Source: Burkholderiales bacterium | GTDB lineage: Bacteria; Pseudomonadota; Gammaproteobacteria; Burkholderiales; SG8-41 | Assembly (NCBI GenBank): GCA_019634975.1 | Contig: JAHCAI010000001.1 | Span: 310,001-374,000 of the forward strand | DNA: 64,000 bases | Direction: 5' to 3' | Shown: positions 17,521 to 27,150 of the stretch, one piece after another | Position numbering within the stretch: the stretch's first letter is position 1 | How the letters are laid out: each line of letters opens with the position of its first letter | Notes under the pieces: generated by a model | The model's input: only the letters and a program-made list of their open reading frames with translations | What the model was told of the DNA's origin: nothing | Database searches by the model: none | Translations under genes and position numbers: made by a program

Positions 17521-18482
17521 GACTCCCCTGCCATGATCTGTGCCTCGAGCTCGCGGCGCACGTATTCCAGCACCAGGTCGCCGACATCCGGCGCGAGGCA
17601 GTCGAATTCGGTGTAATCGCTCATCCCGCGCAGCCAGGTCAGCTGGCGCTTGGCGAGTTGCCGCGTCGCGGCGATGCCCTGTTCGCGCAGCTCGGCGCGG
17701 CTGATGCGGTCGTCAATGAAGTCCCAGGCCTGGCGGTAGCCGACGCAGCGCATCGACGGCATTTCCGGCTGCAATCCGTACTCGTCGCGCAGCCGGCGCA
17801 GTTCCTCGACCAGTCCGGCTTCGAGCATCGCATCGAAACGCTGCGCGATGCGCTCGTGCAGGACGGCGCGGTCGCCGGGCAGCAGGGCGATGCGGATCGG
17901 CGTGTAGGGGAAGTAGACGTACTTGGGCTTCTTCAGCAGGTCGGTCATCGACTTGCCGGTGATGTAATAGATTTCCAGCGCGCGCTGGATGCGCTGCGCA
18001 TCCGTGGGTTCCAGCCGCGCTGCGGTCTGCGGGTCGACCTTGCGCAGCTTGTCGTGCACCGCCGGCCATCCTTCCTCGTCGGCCATGGTTTCGATGATCA
18101 GGCGGATCGTCGAGTCGGCTTCCGGCAGGTCGTTGAGTCCCTCGACCAGCGCCTTGAAGTAGAGCATCGTGCCGCCGACCAGCAGCGGGATGCTGCCGCG
18201 CTCGGTGATTTCGCGCATCAGCGCCAGCGCGTCGTCGCGGAAGCGCGCGGCCGAATAGCTTTCGTGCGGCTCGATGACGTCGATCAGGTGATGCGGCGCG
18301 CGACGGAGGAGTTCCGCGTCGGGCTTCGCGGTGCCGATGTCCATTCCCTTGTACACCAGCGCCGAGTCGACGCTGATGATTTCGCAGGGCAGCGTCGTCG
18401 CCAACTGCGCTGCGACCGCGGTCTTGCCGCTGGCAGTGGGCCCCATCAGCAGTATGGCTGGCGGCTGCGCCGGGGATTTCAT
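17517..18482 (-). CDS. miaA: tRNA dimethylallyltransferase
   Basis: Adds dimethylallyl to N6 of A37 in tRNAs reading UNN codons. 321 aa. P-loop GPTASGKT at residues 14-21, followed by SVDSALVYKGMDIGTAKP, HHLIDVIEP, GGTMLYFKAL and DAQRIQRALEIYYITGKS, all MiaA signatures; the C-terminal region contains GYRQAWDFID and RQLTWLRG. It is downstream of mutL, a very common proteobacterial pairing. The 30-bp spacer between mutL and miaA is strikingly AT-rich and resembles sequences at 62710 and 9863. Confidence 0.96.
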   Translation of the reverse strand: MKSPAQPPAILLMGPTASGKTAVAAQLATTLPCEIISVDSALVYKGMDIGTAKPDAELLRRAPHHLIDVIEPHESYSAARFRDDALALMREITERGSIPLLVGGTMLYFKALVEGLNDLPEADSTIRLIIETMADEEGWPAVHDKLRKVDPQTAARLEPTDAQRIQRALEIYYITGKSMTDLLKKPKYVYFPYTPIRIALLPGDRAVLHERIAQRFDAMLEAGLVEELRRLRDEYGLQPEMPSMRCVGYRQAWDFIDDRISRAELREQGIAATRQLAKRQLTWLRGMSDYTEFDCLAPDVGDLVLEYVRRELEAQIMAGES

Positions 18483-18512
18483 GAAAATATCAATAAAAAC
18501 AATTAGTTAAAT

Positions 18513-20294
18513 TTACTCGCCGCGGCGGAACAGGCGGTCGAGCTCGGCGATGCCGATGGCCCGCCAGGTCGGCCGGCCGTGGTTGCACTGCCCGGAGCGT
18601 TCGGTCGCTTCCATGTCGCGCAGCAGCGCATTCATTTCCGGCAGCGTCAGTTTGCGGTTGGCGCGGACCGCGGCGTGGCAGGCCATGGTGCCCAGCAGCT
18701 CGTTGCGGCGCTCGGTGGCGATGCGGCTCGCGCCGTACTCGCGGACCTCGTGCAGCACGTCCAGCGTCAGCGCCTGCACGTCGGCATCGGCGAGCAGCGC
18801 CGGCACGCCGCGCACGACCAGCGCTGCGGGACCCGCCGGTGCGACGTCGAATCCCAGGTCCTGCAGCGCCTCGCGCTCGTCCTCGGCGGTGGCGACGTCG
18901 AGGGCGTCGGCAGCGAAATGCGCCGGCACCAGCAGCGGCTGCATCGGGATTGCGCGGCCGTCGAGGGCGGCCTTGAGTCTTTCGTACATGATGCGTTCGT
19001 GCGCGGCGTGCATGTCGACGATGACCAGGCCGTCGCGGTTTTCGGCGAGGATGTAGATGCCGGCAAGCTGGGCCAGCGCGTAGCCCAGCGGGTGCTCGTC
19101 GCCGGAGGGCGGCAGCACGGGCGGAGGCGGGGCCGGGGCGGCGATCGCAATGTCGTTTGCGGCCGGTGACGGCCGCGGTGCGAACATCGTTTCGTAGGCG
19201 GCGGCCGGCTGGGCTATGCCCAGCGGCATCGGCGCCTGGCTGCGGAAATGCGGGATGGCCGGCGCCGCCGCGGGCGAAGGCGCTGCCGGCAGCGGCGCGG
19301 CTTCACCGGCCGATCGCGCCAGCGCCTTGTGCAGCGCATGGAAAATGAACTGGTGCACGGCGCGCGAATCGCGGAAGCGCACCTCGGCCTTGGCCGGATG
19401 CACGTTGACGTCGACCAGCTGCGGGTCGATATCCAGAAACAACACGAACGCCGGATGGCGGTCGTGGTGCAGCACATCGGCATAGGCCTGGCGGATCGCA
19501 TGGGCGACCAGCTTGTCGCGCACGCAGCGGCCGTTGACGAAAAAATACTGCGCGTCGCGCGTGCCTTTCGCATGTGCCGGGGAACTGATCGCGCCGCGCA
19601 GGGCGATCTGTCCGCCGGACTCCTCCACCGCCAGTGCGCCGGCGCCGAAATCCTCGCCCAGCAGGGCGGCAATGCGGGCGGCGGGCGCCTGCGGTTTCAG
19701 CTGGAAGCGCAGGCGCCCGTTGTGCGACAGCGAGAAGGCCACGTCCGGCCGTGCCAGCGCGATGCGCCGAAAGGCTTCCTCGCAGTGCGCATATTCGGTC
19801 TGCTCGGATTTCAGGAACTTGCGCCGCGCCGGGGTGTTGAAATAGAGCTCGCGCACGTCGATGCGGGTGCCGCGCGCGAGTGTCGCCGGTTCGGCATTGC
19901 CCAGCGCCGGCCCCTCGGCCGTGATGCGGTGGGCGTGGCGGTCGTCGCTGCGCCGGCTGGTCAGTTCCATGCGCGATACCGAGGCGATGCTCGCCAGCGC
20001 CTCGCCGCGGAAGCCGAGGCTCGCGACATGCTCGAGGTCGTCGAGGGAGGCGATCTTGCTGGTGGCGTGCCGCGCGAGCGCGAGCTTCAATTCATCGCCG
20101 GCGATGCCGGCGCCGTCGTCGGTGACGCTGATCTGGCGGATGCCGCCGCCGGCGAGTTCGACGCCGACCGCCTGCGCGCCGGCATCGAGGCTGTTCTCGA
20201 GCATTTCCTTCAGCGCCGAGGCCGGACGCTCGATGACCTCGCCCGCGGCGATCTGGTTGATCAGGAGTTCCGGCAGCACGCGGATCGCGGACAT
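18513..20294 (-). CDS. mutL: DNA mismatch repair protein MutL (endonuclease-motif type)
   Basis: ATP-dependent mismatch-repair mediator. I use the ATG at 20294 (MSAIRVLPELLINQIAAGEVIERPASALKEMLENSLDAGA in parts); an in-frame ATG at 20339 adds 15 unlike residues. 593 aa. GHKL ATPase motifs are intact (ENSLDAGA, DDGAGI, SLGFRGEAL). The proline-rich linker covers about 330-400. The C-terminal domain has DMHAAHERIMYE, fitting DQHA(x2)E(x4)E, plus ACHAAVRA and QCNHGRPT. These metal-site motifs suggest its own nicking activity, as in bacteria without MutH. A TATAAT hexamer lies 6 nt before the ATG, so a leaderless transcript is possible. Confidence 0.95.
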   Translation of the reverse strand: MSAIRVLPELLINQIAAGEVIERPASALKEMLENSLDAGAQAVGVELAGGGIRQISVTDDGAGIAGDELKLALARHATSKIASLDDLEHVASLGFRGEALASIASVSRMELTSRRSDDRHAHRITAEGPALGNAEPATLARGTRIDVRELYFNTPARRKFLKSEQTEYAHCEEAFRRIALARPDVAFSLSHNGRLRFQLKPQAPAARIAALLGEDFGAGALAVEESGGQIALRGAISSPAHAKGTRDAQYFFVNGRCVRDKLVAHAIRQAYADVLHHDRHPAFVLFLDIDPQLVDVNVHPAKAEVRFRDSRAVHQFIFHALHKALARSAGEAAPLPAAPSPAAAPAIPHFRSQAPMPLGIAQPAAAYETMFAPRPSPAANDIAIAAPAPPPPVLPPSGDEHPLGYALAQLAGIYILAENRDGLVIVDMHAAHERIMYERLKAALDGRAIPMQPLLVPAHFAADALDVATAEDEREALQDLGFDVAPAGPAALVVRGVPALLADADVQALTLDVLHEVREYGASRIATERRNELLGTMACHAAVRANRKLTLPEMNALLRDMEATERSGQCNHGRPTWRAIGIAELDRLFRRGE

Positions 20295-20320
20295 GCGCTG
20301 ATTATAAGCGGAGCACCGCA

Positions 20321-20391
20321 GCTTATAAGCATGGCGCATGCGGCCATAAGGACGGGCGCGTCGCCGGCTGCTGCGGGCTTTGCCTTATAAT
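20321..20391. promoter_or_regulatory. Divergent mutL/pntA promoter region with palindrome
   Basis: Contains the perfect 10-bp palindrome GCTTATAAGC (20321-20330) and a TATAAT hexamer (20386-20391) suited as the -10 of pntA on the plus strand. On the minus strand, another TATAAT (20301-20306) sits directly before mutL. No good -35 is seen for pntA. Whether the palindrome is an operator is unknown. Confidence 0.4.
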
Positions 20392-20524
20392 CGTCCGCGA
20401 TCCTGTGGCGGCACGCTTGCCACGCGTCTGTCATGCCGGACGGGGTGTGCGTCACGCGCCGGTCCCGGCATCGATGACGGGTCATCCACGCCAAGAATAT
20501 CGAGCATCAGCAAAGGGGAAATCC

Positions 20525-22114
20525 ATGCCTCAGACCATCGGAGTGCCGAAAGAGACGGCGGCGGGCGAGAAGCGCGTAGCCACCGTGCCGGAAATCGTCG
20601 AGAAGCTGGTCAAGCTGGGCTTCAGGGTCAGCGTCCAGTCCGGAGCCGGAGAGGGCGCCAGCATCAGCGACGAGGCCTATCGTGCCTCCGGTGCCGAAGT
20701 GGTCGCCACGGCAGCCGGGCTGTGGTCCGGCTCCGACATCGTGTTCAAGGTCGGCGTGCCGACCGCGGAAGAGGTCGGCCTGATGCGTGAAGGCGGCACC
20801 CTGATCGGCTTCATCTGGCCGGCCCAGAATCCGGAACTGATGCAGCAGCTGGCAGCGAAGAAGGCGACCGTGCTCGCCATCGATTCGCTGCCGCGGACGC
20901 TGTCGCGCGCGCAGAAGATGGATGCGCTGACTTCCCAGGCGGGCGTCGCCGGCTACCGGGCCGTGATCGAGGCCGCCAACGCCTTCGGCCGCTTCTTCAA
21001 CGGCCAGATCACCGCTGCCGGCAAGGTGCCGCCGGCCAAGGTCTTCATCGCCGGCGCCGGCGTCGCCGGCCTGGCCGCGATCGGCACCGCGGCCAACCTC
21101 GGCGCCATCGTCCGCGCCAACGACACACGCGCCGAAGTGGCCGACCAGGTGGTGTCCCTGGGCGGCGAATTCGTCAAGGTCGATTACGAGGAGGAAGGCT
21201 CGGGCGGCGGCGGCTATGCCAAGGTCATGAGCGAGGGCTTCCAGCAGGCCCAGCGCGAGATGTATGCGCAGCAGGCGCGGGAGGTCGACATCATCATCAC
21301 CACCGCGCTGATCCCCGGCAAGCCCGCGCCGCGGCTGATCACGGCCGAAATGGTCAAGAGCATGAAACCGGGCAGCGTCATCGTCGACATGGCCGCCGAG
21401 CGCGGCGGCAACTGCGAGCTGACCGAACCCGGCAAGGCCGTGGTCAGGCACGGCGTGACCATCATCGGCTATACCGACCTCAATTCGCGCCTGGCCAAGC
21501 AGTCCTCCACGCTGTATGCCACCAACCTGTTCCGGCTGACCGAGGAGCTGTGCAAGACCAAGGACGGCGTCATCAATGTCAACATGGAGGATGACGCGGT
21601 CCGCGGCCTGACCGTCATCAAGGACGGCGGCATCACCTGGCCGCCGCCTCCTGTCAAGCAGCCGGCGGCGCCGCCCAGGCCCGCCGCAGCAGCGGCGAAG
21701 CCGGCGGAGAAAAAGGCGCATGGCCACGGCGGCGGCGGTGAGCCGATGTCGGTGAAGGCGCTGGCGATCCTGTTCGGCATCGGCGCGCTCGCCTTCTGGT
21801 TCGTCGGCAGCTATGCGCCGCCGGCCTTCCTGAACCACTTCACGGTGTTCGTGCTCGCCTGCTTCGTCGGCTACATGGTGGTGTGGAACGTGACGCCGGC
21901 GCTGCACACGCCGCTGATGAGCGTGACCAACGCGATCAGCAGCATCATCTGCATCGGCGCGCTGGTGCAGGTTGCGCCGCCGCTGCAGGATGTCGCCGGA
22001 CGGCCCGGAGGCTGGATTCTCGGGCTTGCCGTGGCCGGCATCGCGCTGACCGCAATCAACATGTTCGGCGGCTTTGCGGTGACCCGCCGCATGCTCGACA
22101 TGTTCCGCAAATAG
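20525..22114 (+). CDS. pntA: NAD(P) transhydrogenase subunit alpha
   Basis: Alpha subunit of the proton-translocating transhydrogenase, which makes NADPH from NADH using the proton gradient. The start is the ATG at 20525 after an AAAGGGGA site; it gives [19 protein letters not shown]. 529 aa. The NAD-binding domain I contains [18 protein letters not shown] and the mobile loop region [21 protein letters not shown] Pro/Ala/His-rich linker (about 380-405) leads to four membrane helices at the C-terminus. So it is the fused one-piece alpha subunit, not the split PntAA/PntAB form. pntB follows after 10 bp. Confidence 0.96.
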   Translation: MPQTIGVPKETAAGEKRVATVPEIVEKLVKLGFRVSVQSGAGEGASISDEAYRASGAEVVATAAGLWSGSDIVFKVGVPTAEEVGLMREGGTLIGFIWPAQNPELMQQLAAKKATVLAIDSLPRTLSRAQKMDALTSQAGVAGYRAVIEAANAFGRFFNGQITAAGKVPPAKVFIAGAGVAGLAAIGTAANLGAIVRANDTRAEVADQVVSLGGEFVKVDYEEEGSGGGGYAKVMSEGFQQAQREMYAQQAREVDIIITTALIPGKPAPRLITAEMVKSMKPGSVIVDMAAERGGNCELTEPGKAVVRHGVTIIGYTDLNSRLAKQSSTLYATNLFRLTEELCKTKDGVINVNMEDDAVRGLTVIKDGGITWPPPPVKQPAAPPRPAAAAAKPAEKKAHGHGGGGEPMSVKALAILFGIGALAFWFVGSYAPPAFLNHFTVFVLACFVGYMVVWNVTPALHTPLMSVTNAISSIICIGALVQVAPPLQDVAGRPGGWILGLAVAGIALTAINMFGGFAVTRRMLDMFRK

Positions 22115-22124
22115 GAGACCGCAG

Positions 22125-23543
22125 ATGTCCGCCAGCCTCGTCACGGTCGCCTATATCGGCGCGATCATCCTCTTCATCCTCAGCCTGGGCGGGCTGTCCC
22201 ATCCCGAGACCTCGCGCCGCGGCAATCTCTACGGCATCGCCGGCATGGCGATCGCCGTGCTCGCCACGGTATCCGGGCCCCAGGTCAGCTCCCAGGGCTA
22301 TGCCTGGATCATCGGCGCCATGGTCATCGGTGCGTCGATCGGCCTTTATGCCGCGCGCACGGTGAAAATGACCCAGATGCCGGAACTGGTTGCGCTGATG
22401 CACAGCCTGGTCGGCCTCGCCGCCGCGCTGGTCGGCTTCGCGACCTACATCGATCCCGCGGCGTCGGCCAGCTACCAGGGCGCGGAGAAGGTGATTCATG
22501 ACGTCGAGATCTACGTCGGCATCCTGATCGGCCTGGTCACCTTCTCGGGGTCGGTGATCGCCTTCGGCAAGCTCTCGGGCAAGATCGGCGGCAAGCCGCT
22601 GCTGCTCCCGGCACGGCACTGGCTGAACCTCGCCGGCCTGCTGATCGTCATCTGGTTCGGCGCGAAGTTCATCCAGGCGGACTCGGTCGGTGCCGGCATG
22701 ACGCCGCTCATCGTGATGTCGGTGATCGCGCTGCTGTTCGGCATCCACATGGTCATGGCCATCGGCGGTGCCGACATGCCGGTCGTGGTGTCGATGCTCA
22801 ACAGCTATTCCGGCTGGGCGGCAGCGGCCACGGGATTCATGCTGTCGAACGACCTGCTGATTGTCACCGGCGCACTGGTCGGCTCCAGCGGCGCGATCCT
22901 GTCCTACATCATGTGCAAGGCGATGAACCGCCACTTCGTCAGCGTCATTGCCGGCGGCTTCGGCACCGGCGGCGGCGCGCCCGCCGCGGCCGGCGGCGCG
23001 GCGCAGCCCGCGGGCGAAGTGATCCCGGTCAGCGCCGCCGAAACGGCCGAACTGCTGCGCGATGCGAAGAACGTCATCATCGTGCCCGGTTACGGCATGG
23101 CGGTGGCCCAGGCCCAGCACACGGTGCAGGAAATCACCAGGCACCTGCGCGACAAGGGCGTCAACGTGCGCTTCGGCATCCACCCTGTCGCCGGCCGCAT
23201 GCCGGGGCACATGAACGTGCTGCTCGCCGAGGCGAAGGTGCCCTACGACATCGTGCTCGAAATGGACGAGCTCAACGAGGATTTCCCCGACACCGATGTG
23301 GCCATGGTCATCGGCGCCAATGACATCGTCAACCCGGCGGCGCAGGAGGACCCGGCGAGCCCCATTGCCGGCATGCCGGTGCTCGAGGTGTGGAAGGCGA
23401 AGACCTCGATCGTCATGAAACGCAGCATGGCTTCGGGTTATGCGGGTGTTGATAACCCTTTGTTTTACAAGGAAAATAATCGCATGCTCTTCGGTGATGC
23501 GAAAAAGATGCTGGACGAAGTGCTGGTCGCGCTGAAGGCCTGA
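22125..23543 (+). CDS. pntB: NAD(P) transhydrogenase subunit beta
   Basis: Beta subunit: about eight or nine membrane helices (residues 1-260) followed by the NADP(H)-binding domain III. Domain III shows [52 protein letters not shown] and a C-terminal [24 protein letters not shown], all diagnostic. 472 aa, a normal length. The ribosome site AGGAGACC precedes it. A terminator follows at 23561-23592. Confidence 0.97.
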   Translation: MSASLVTVAYIGAIILFILSLGGLSHPETSRRGNLYGIAGMAIAVLATVSGPQVSSQGYAWIIGAMVIGASIGLYAARTVKMTQMPELVALMHSLVGLAAALVGFATYIDPAASASYQGAEKVIHDVEIYVGILIGLVTFSGSVIAFGKLSGKIGGKPLLLPARHWLNLAGLLIVIWFGAKFIQADSVGAGMTPLIVMSVIALLFGIHMVMAIGGADMPVVVSMLNSYSGWAAAATGFMLSNDLLIVTGALVGSSGAILSYIMCKAMNRHFVSVIAGGFGTGGGAPAAAGGAAQPAGEVIPVSAAETAELLRDAKNVIIVPGYGMAVAQAQHTVQEITRHLRDKGVNVRFGIHPVAGRMPGHMNVLLAEAKVPYDIVLEMDELNEDFPDTDVAMVIGANDIVNPAAQEDPASPIAGMPVLEVWKAKTSIVMKRSMASGYAGVDNPLFYKENNRMLFGDAKKMLDEVLVALKA

Positions 23544-23560
23544 CTTCCGGTCGCATCAAC

Positions 23561-23592
23561 AAAACGGGGGCCGCGATTGCGACCCCCGTTTT
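23561..23592. terminator. Rho-independent terminator after pntAB
   Basis: AAAACGGGGG and CCCCCGTTTT form a 10-bp stem with a 12-nt loop. It separates pntB from the convergent threonine-synthase-like gene and is nearly symmetric, so it may serve both. Confidence 0.85.
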
Positions 23593-23606
23593 ATTGGAGG
23601 GAATTT

Positions 23607-24806
23607 TCAGGCATGCAGCTCTGCGCTGCCGGTGATGACCGGAAAACGTGGTGCTTCGAGCGTCGGGATCGATTTCAATCCCGATCCGGTGCTGATCAGC
23701 ACCACTTCTTCTCCGGTGGCGATCCAGCCGCGAGCAAGCGCCTTGCGCACTCCCGCCAGCGTGGTCGCGCTCTCCGGGCACGGAAACAGGCCCTCTTCGC
23801 GTGCCAGTTCGTCGACGCAAGCGAGCGCCTCCTCCGCCGTCACAGAGACGGCCCCGCCGCCATGTTTACGGATGAGTTCAAGCACCACGCGTCCGCCCGG
23901 CGGATTCGGCGATTTCAGGCCGCCTGGCGGAATGTCGATCCTGCCCCAAGGCGTGCACTCATCACGACCTTCGTCCCACGCTTTGACCAGCGGCGAGCAG
24001 CCTTCGTACTGAGTCACGTAGAGCCGCGGCGGCTTGCCCTTGATCCACCCCAGCTGCAGCAGTTCTTCAAAGGCCTTGTAGATTGCGATCGCACCCAGGC
24101 CCCCGCCCATGGGGTAAACGATGGCCTCCGGCATGCGCCATCCGAGCTGCTCGGCAATTTCGAGGCCCATGGTCTTCTTACCCTCAAGCCGGTATGGCTC
24201 GCGCAGCGTGCAGATGTTGAGCCAGCCGTGCTGCTCGCAGGCTTCCGCAATCAGGCGTCCGCCATCGTGCCAGTTGTCGAGCAGGAACGTCGGCTGGCCG
24301 CTGGCGCGGCAGTGCTGCCGGCTCGCAGGCTGGGCGTCGGTGGGCAGGATGTTGACGCAGGTTATGCCGGCCCGCGCCGCATACAGGCTCCATGAGCCGC
24401 CGGCATTACCCGAACTGTTGTGCGCGACCGTCTTCACGCCCAGTTCGAGGTAACGCGACACGGCCACTGCGGCCCCGCGATCCTTGAAGGTGCCGCTGGG
24501 ATTGCGCCCCTCATCCTTTATCAGAAGCTGTTTCATGCCCAGCGCGCGGGCGATGCGCGGAGCCGACAGCAACGGTGTCCAGCCTTCATCGAGCGTGATC
24601 GCCTGTTCGGGATGGGCTACAGGCAGCAGAGCGGCATAACGCCATAGCGTTGCCGGACCGCGCGTGATGGTCTCGGTGCTTACTTCTCGGCGAAGACGAT
24701 CCAGATCGTAGCGGGCACGCAAACCTGCCGCTGGCGGGGCGCTGTGCGGCGAACCGGGGTCGAGGCGGGTGCCGTCGCGACTTTCAATGTGGGTGAGGTA
24801 AGTCAT
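23607..24806 (-). CDS. Threonine synthase-like PLP-dependent enzyme
   Basis: Fold-type II PLP enzyme, 399 aa from the ATG at 24806. Lys108 in NPSGTFKDRG is the Schiff-base lysine; SSGNAGGSWSLYAARAG binds the cofactor phosphate region, and PMGGGLGAIAIYKA and STGSGLKS are further family blocks. It looks like threonine synthase, but the biosynthetic neighbours (hom, thrB) are absent. It follows a Bug binding protein by only 5 bp. It may therefore be a catabolic beta-elimination or replacement enzyme acting on an imported amino-acid-like compound (inference). The ordinary thrC may be elsewhere in the genome. Confidence 0.82.
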   Translation of the reverse strand: MTYLTHIESRDGTRLDPGSPHSAPPAAGLRARYDLDRLRREVSTETITRGPATLWRYAALLPVAHPEQAITLDEGWTPLLSAPRIARALGMKQLLIKDEGRNPSGTFKDRGAAVAVSRYLELGVKTVAHNSSGNAGGSWSLYAARAGITCVNILPTDAQPASRQHCRASGQPTFLLDNWHDGGRLIAEACEQHGWLNICTLREPYRLEGKKTMGLEIAEQLGWRMPEAIVYPMGGGLGAIAIYKAFEELLQLGWIKGKPPRLYVTQYEGCSPLVKAWDEGRDECTPWGRIDIPPGGLKSPNPPGGRVVLELIRKHGGGAVSVTAEEALACVDELAREEGLFPCPESATTLAGVRKALARGWIATGEEVVLISTGSGLKSIPTLEAPRFPVITGSAELHA

Positions 24807-24811
24807 GCCGG

Positions 24812-25783
24812 TCAGTTCGGCTTGATGCCGGACTGGGTGACGACTTCCTTCCATCGTTTAACATCGGCTTCGATCAGTTTGCGAAATTCATCCGGGCCTA
24901 GCGGAGCGATGTCCAGCGCCAGGCTTGCAAAGCGCTCCTTGACATCAGGCTGCTCGAGCGCGCGGGCGAGTTCCTGGTGCAGCAGTTTGACTATGGCCGG
25001 CGGAGTGCCGCCGGAGGCAAGCACGCCGTACCAGTGCGCGACGACAAAATCCGGGACTCCGGACTCGATGAACGTGGGCACGCCGGGAAGCAGCGGGTGC
25101 CGCGTTGCGCCGCTCATGGCCAGGCCCTTGATGCGCCCGGCCTTGATGTGCGGAACGACGGGTGGCGAGCCGTTCAGTGCCAGCGGAATCTGGTTCGCAA
25201 CGAGATCGCTGATGGCAGGGCCGCCGCCCTTGTACGGCACGTGGTTGAGCACCAACCCGGTCTTGATGCGCAGCAGCTCGTAGGTCATGTGCGGCGAACC
25301 GCCCTGTCCGCTGGTGCCAAGCGCCAGCTTCTCGGTTTGGGCGCGCGGCATGGCGATCAGTTCCTTCAGCGAATTTGCCTTGAACGAAGGGTGGGCGGCG
25401 AACACCTGCGGCGTGGTGGCGACGCGCATGATCGGCGAAAAGTCCTTCAGCGCATCGTATGGCGGCTTGGCAAACATCACTGCGTTGATGGTGTGCGGTA
25501 CATCGGCGAGAATCAGCGTGTAGCCATCGCCCGCCGCTTTGGCCACGATTTCAGTGCCGATCAGGCTTGCTGCACCCGGCCGGGTATCGATCACGAAAGT
25601 CTGTCCCAGCCGCTCACTGAGTTTCTGGCCGAGCATGCGGCCGGTGATGTCGGAGCCGCCGCCGGGCGCATAGGGTACGACCAGGCGCACCGGGCGCGTC
25701 GGATAAGAGATATCGGCCGCGGTTGCGAGCACTGGCTGGTACAGGGCAAGCAGGGTGGCAATGGCGGTCAGGATGATGCGCAT
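24812..25783 (-). CDS. Bug/TctC-family periplasmic solute-binding protein
   Basis: 323 aa with a signal peptide (MRIILTAIATLLALYQPVLA). Classic Bug features: YPTRPVRLVVPYAPGGGSDITGRMLGQKL, VIDTRPGAASLIGTEIVAKA, GTSGQGGSPHMTYELL, and the C-terminal LGPDEFRKLIEADVKRWKEVV. It is of the standard Bug type and clearly different from the three other Bug proteins in this window, which share a different C-terminus. It is the first gene of a two-gene operon with the threonine-synthase-like gene and is divergent from a class V aminotransferase. Confidence 0.93.
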   Translation of the reverse strand: MRIILTAIATLLALYQPVLATAADISYPTRPVRLVVPYAPGGGSDITGRMLGQKLSERLGQTFVIDTRPGAASLIGTEIVAKAAGDGYTLILADVPHTINAVMFAKPPYDALKDFSPIMRVATTPQVFAAHPSFKANSLKELIAMPRAQTEKLALGTSGQGGSPHMTYELLRIKTGLVLNHVPYKGGGPAISDLVANQIPLALNGSPPVVPHIKAGRIKGLAMSGATRHPLLPGVPTFIESGVPDFVVAHWYGVLASGGTPPAIVKLLHQELARALEQPDVKERFASLALDIAPLGPDEFRKLIEADVKRWKEVVTQSGIKPN

Positions 25784-25986
25784 GGCTAACGTCCCTTTCT
25801 AGAGTTTGTGTGCCGCTGTGTTTAAGCAAATCCCGTGCCGATCACGGCGCAGGGCCATAGGTCCGGAGTCAAACGCAGCGTATCAGCTGGCGGCAGTCCG
25901 CGGAAGCCCGCAGGCGGTCGCCGTGCTTCGATTATGATTGCTGTTTCGCGGCGCAAGCCTGCACCAACCCGGAACAAGGGAAACTA

Positions 25987-27138
25987 ATGGAAACGGTTAA
26001 CTGGACGACAATAAGGGCTGAATTTCCGGCCCTCGCCAACTGGACCTATCTGGATACCGCACGCAAGACGGTTCCGCCGCGCTGCCAGGAGCAGGCGATG
26101 CGGGACTACTGGGGGGACATTGCGGAGACCGCGGGTGCTGACGCATGGTCTGCGCTCAATGTTGCTGAGACCCGCAACACTATGGCGCGCCTGCTCGGCG
26201 CCAAGCCGGCTGAAATCGCGTTCATGAAGAATACCACCGAGGGCCTGACGCTGGCTGCGCATGCATTTGAGCTCAAGGCCGGCGACAACATCGTGCTGAC
26301 CGACATGGAGCATGTCGCCAATGTCTGGGTGTGGAAACACTGGGAGGCCCGCGGCGTCGAGATCCGGTATGCGAAGAACCGCGATGGCCGCCTCCCGCTT
26401 GAGGCTTTTCTGGAGCGGATGGATGCGCGTACCCGCGTGGTGTCGACCGCCTACATCACCTACGGCAATGGTTATCGGGTCGATCTGCCCGCTCTCGGCA
26501 AGGTCTGCCGCGACAACGGCGTTCGGCTGGTGGTCGATGGCGTACAGGCCGCTGGCGTGCTGGCAATGCCCCTCTCCGGTCTTGGCGCCGACCTCGTTGC
26601 GATCGGAGGCCACAAGAATCTGTTTGGCTTGACCGGCTCGGGGCTGCTGTATTGCCGGGAAGAGATGGTGGACCAGTTGCAGGCGCCGTTTCTGAAGCCG
26701 CCGGCCGGTAAGGCCGGAAAGGCTGCGAGTGCGCATCTGAAGAGCCAGTTCGACTATGTGCGCACTGCTCACCGCTTCGAGGGCGGCAATCCGAACTTTC
26801 TCGGGCTGCGCGTTCTGCGGCGCAGCGCGGAATTCCTGGAATCGATAGGTGTTGCAAATATCGAGGCACGCGTGCGCGGGCTGACGACGCTTGCCATGGA
26901 AAAGCTGGCTGCCATCGGCCTCAAGTCCAACACTCCCGAACCGTGGCATGAGCGCGCGCAGATCGTCAGCGTGGCGGTGCCGGATGCCGGGGCGCTGATG
27001 GATCGTCTGCGCGAGAAGCACAGGGTGATTGTCAATGTCAAGGACGGGGCGCTGCGGATCTCGATGAATTTCGCCAACAACGAGGAAGACATCGAGCGCG
27101 CCGTCGCGGCGATCCGGGCGGAGCTCGGCGGACGCTGA
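25987..27138 (+). CDS. Class V aminotransferase (cysteine-desulfurase-like fold)
   Basis: PLP enzyme of 383 aa. N-terminal YLDTARKTVPPRC, then KNTTEGLTLAAHAF, DMEHVANVWVW, VDGVQAAGVLAMPL (PLP Asp/Gln region) and the lysine loop GGHKNLFGLTGSG with Lys near 211; substrate loop HRFEGGNPNFLG. No catalytic-Cys loop of the IscS type is evident, so it is more like the isopenicillin-epimerase/SufS-like aminotransferase group than a desulfurase. It is transcribed divergently from the Bug plus threonine-synthase-like pair, suggesting a shared amino-acid pathway. The ribosome site CAAGGGAA precedes the ATG. Confidence 0.86.
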   Translation: METVNWTTIRAEFPALANWTYLDTARKTVPPRCQEQAMRDYWGDIAETAGADAWSALNVAETRNTMARLLGAKPAEIAFMKNTTEGLTLAAHAFELKAGDNIVLTDMEHVANVWVWKHWEARGVEIRYAKNRDGRLPLEAFLERMDARTRVVSTAYITYGNGYRVDLPALGKVCRDNGVRLVVDGVQAAGVLAMPLSGLGADLVAIGGHKNLFGLTGSGLLYCREEMVDQLQAPFLKPPAGKAGKAASAHLKSQFDYVRTAHRFEGGNPNFLGLRVLRRSAEFLESIGVANIEARVRGLTTLAMEKLAAIGLKSNTPEPWHERAQIVSVAVPDAGALMDRLREKHRVIVNVKDGALRISMNFANNEEDIERAVAAIRAELGGR

Positions 27139-27150
27139 CCGGCCCGCGGC

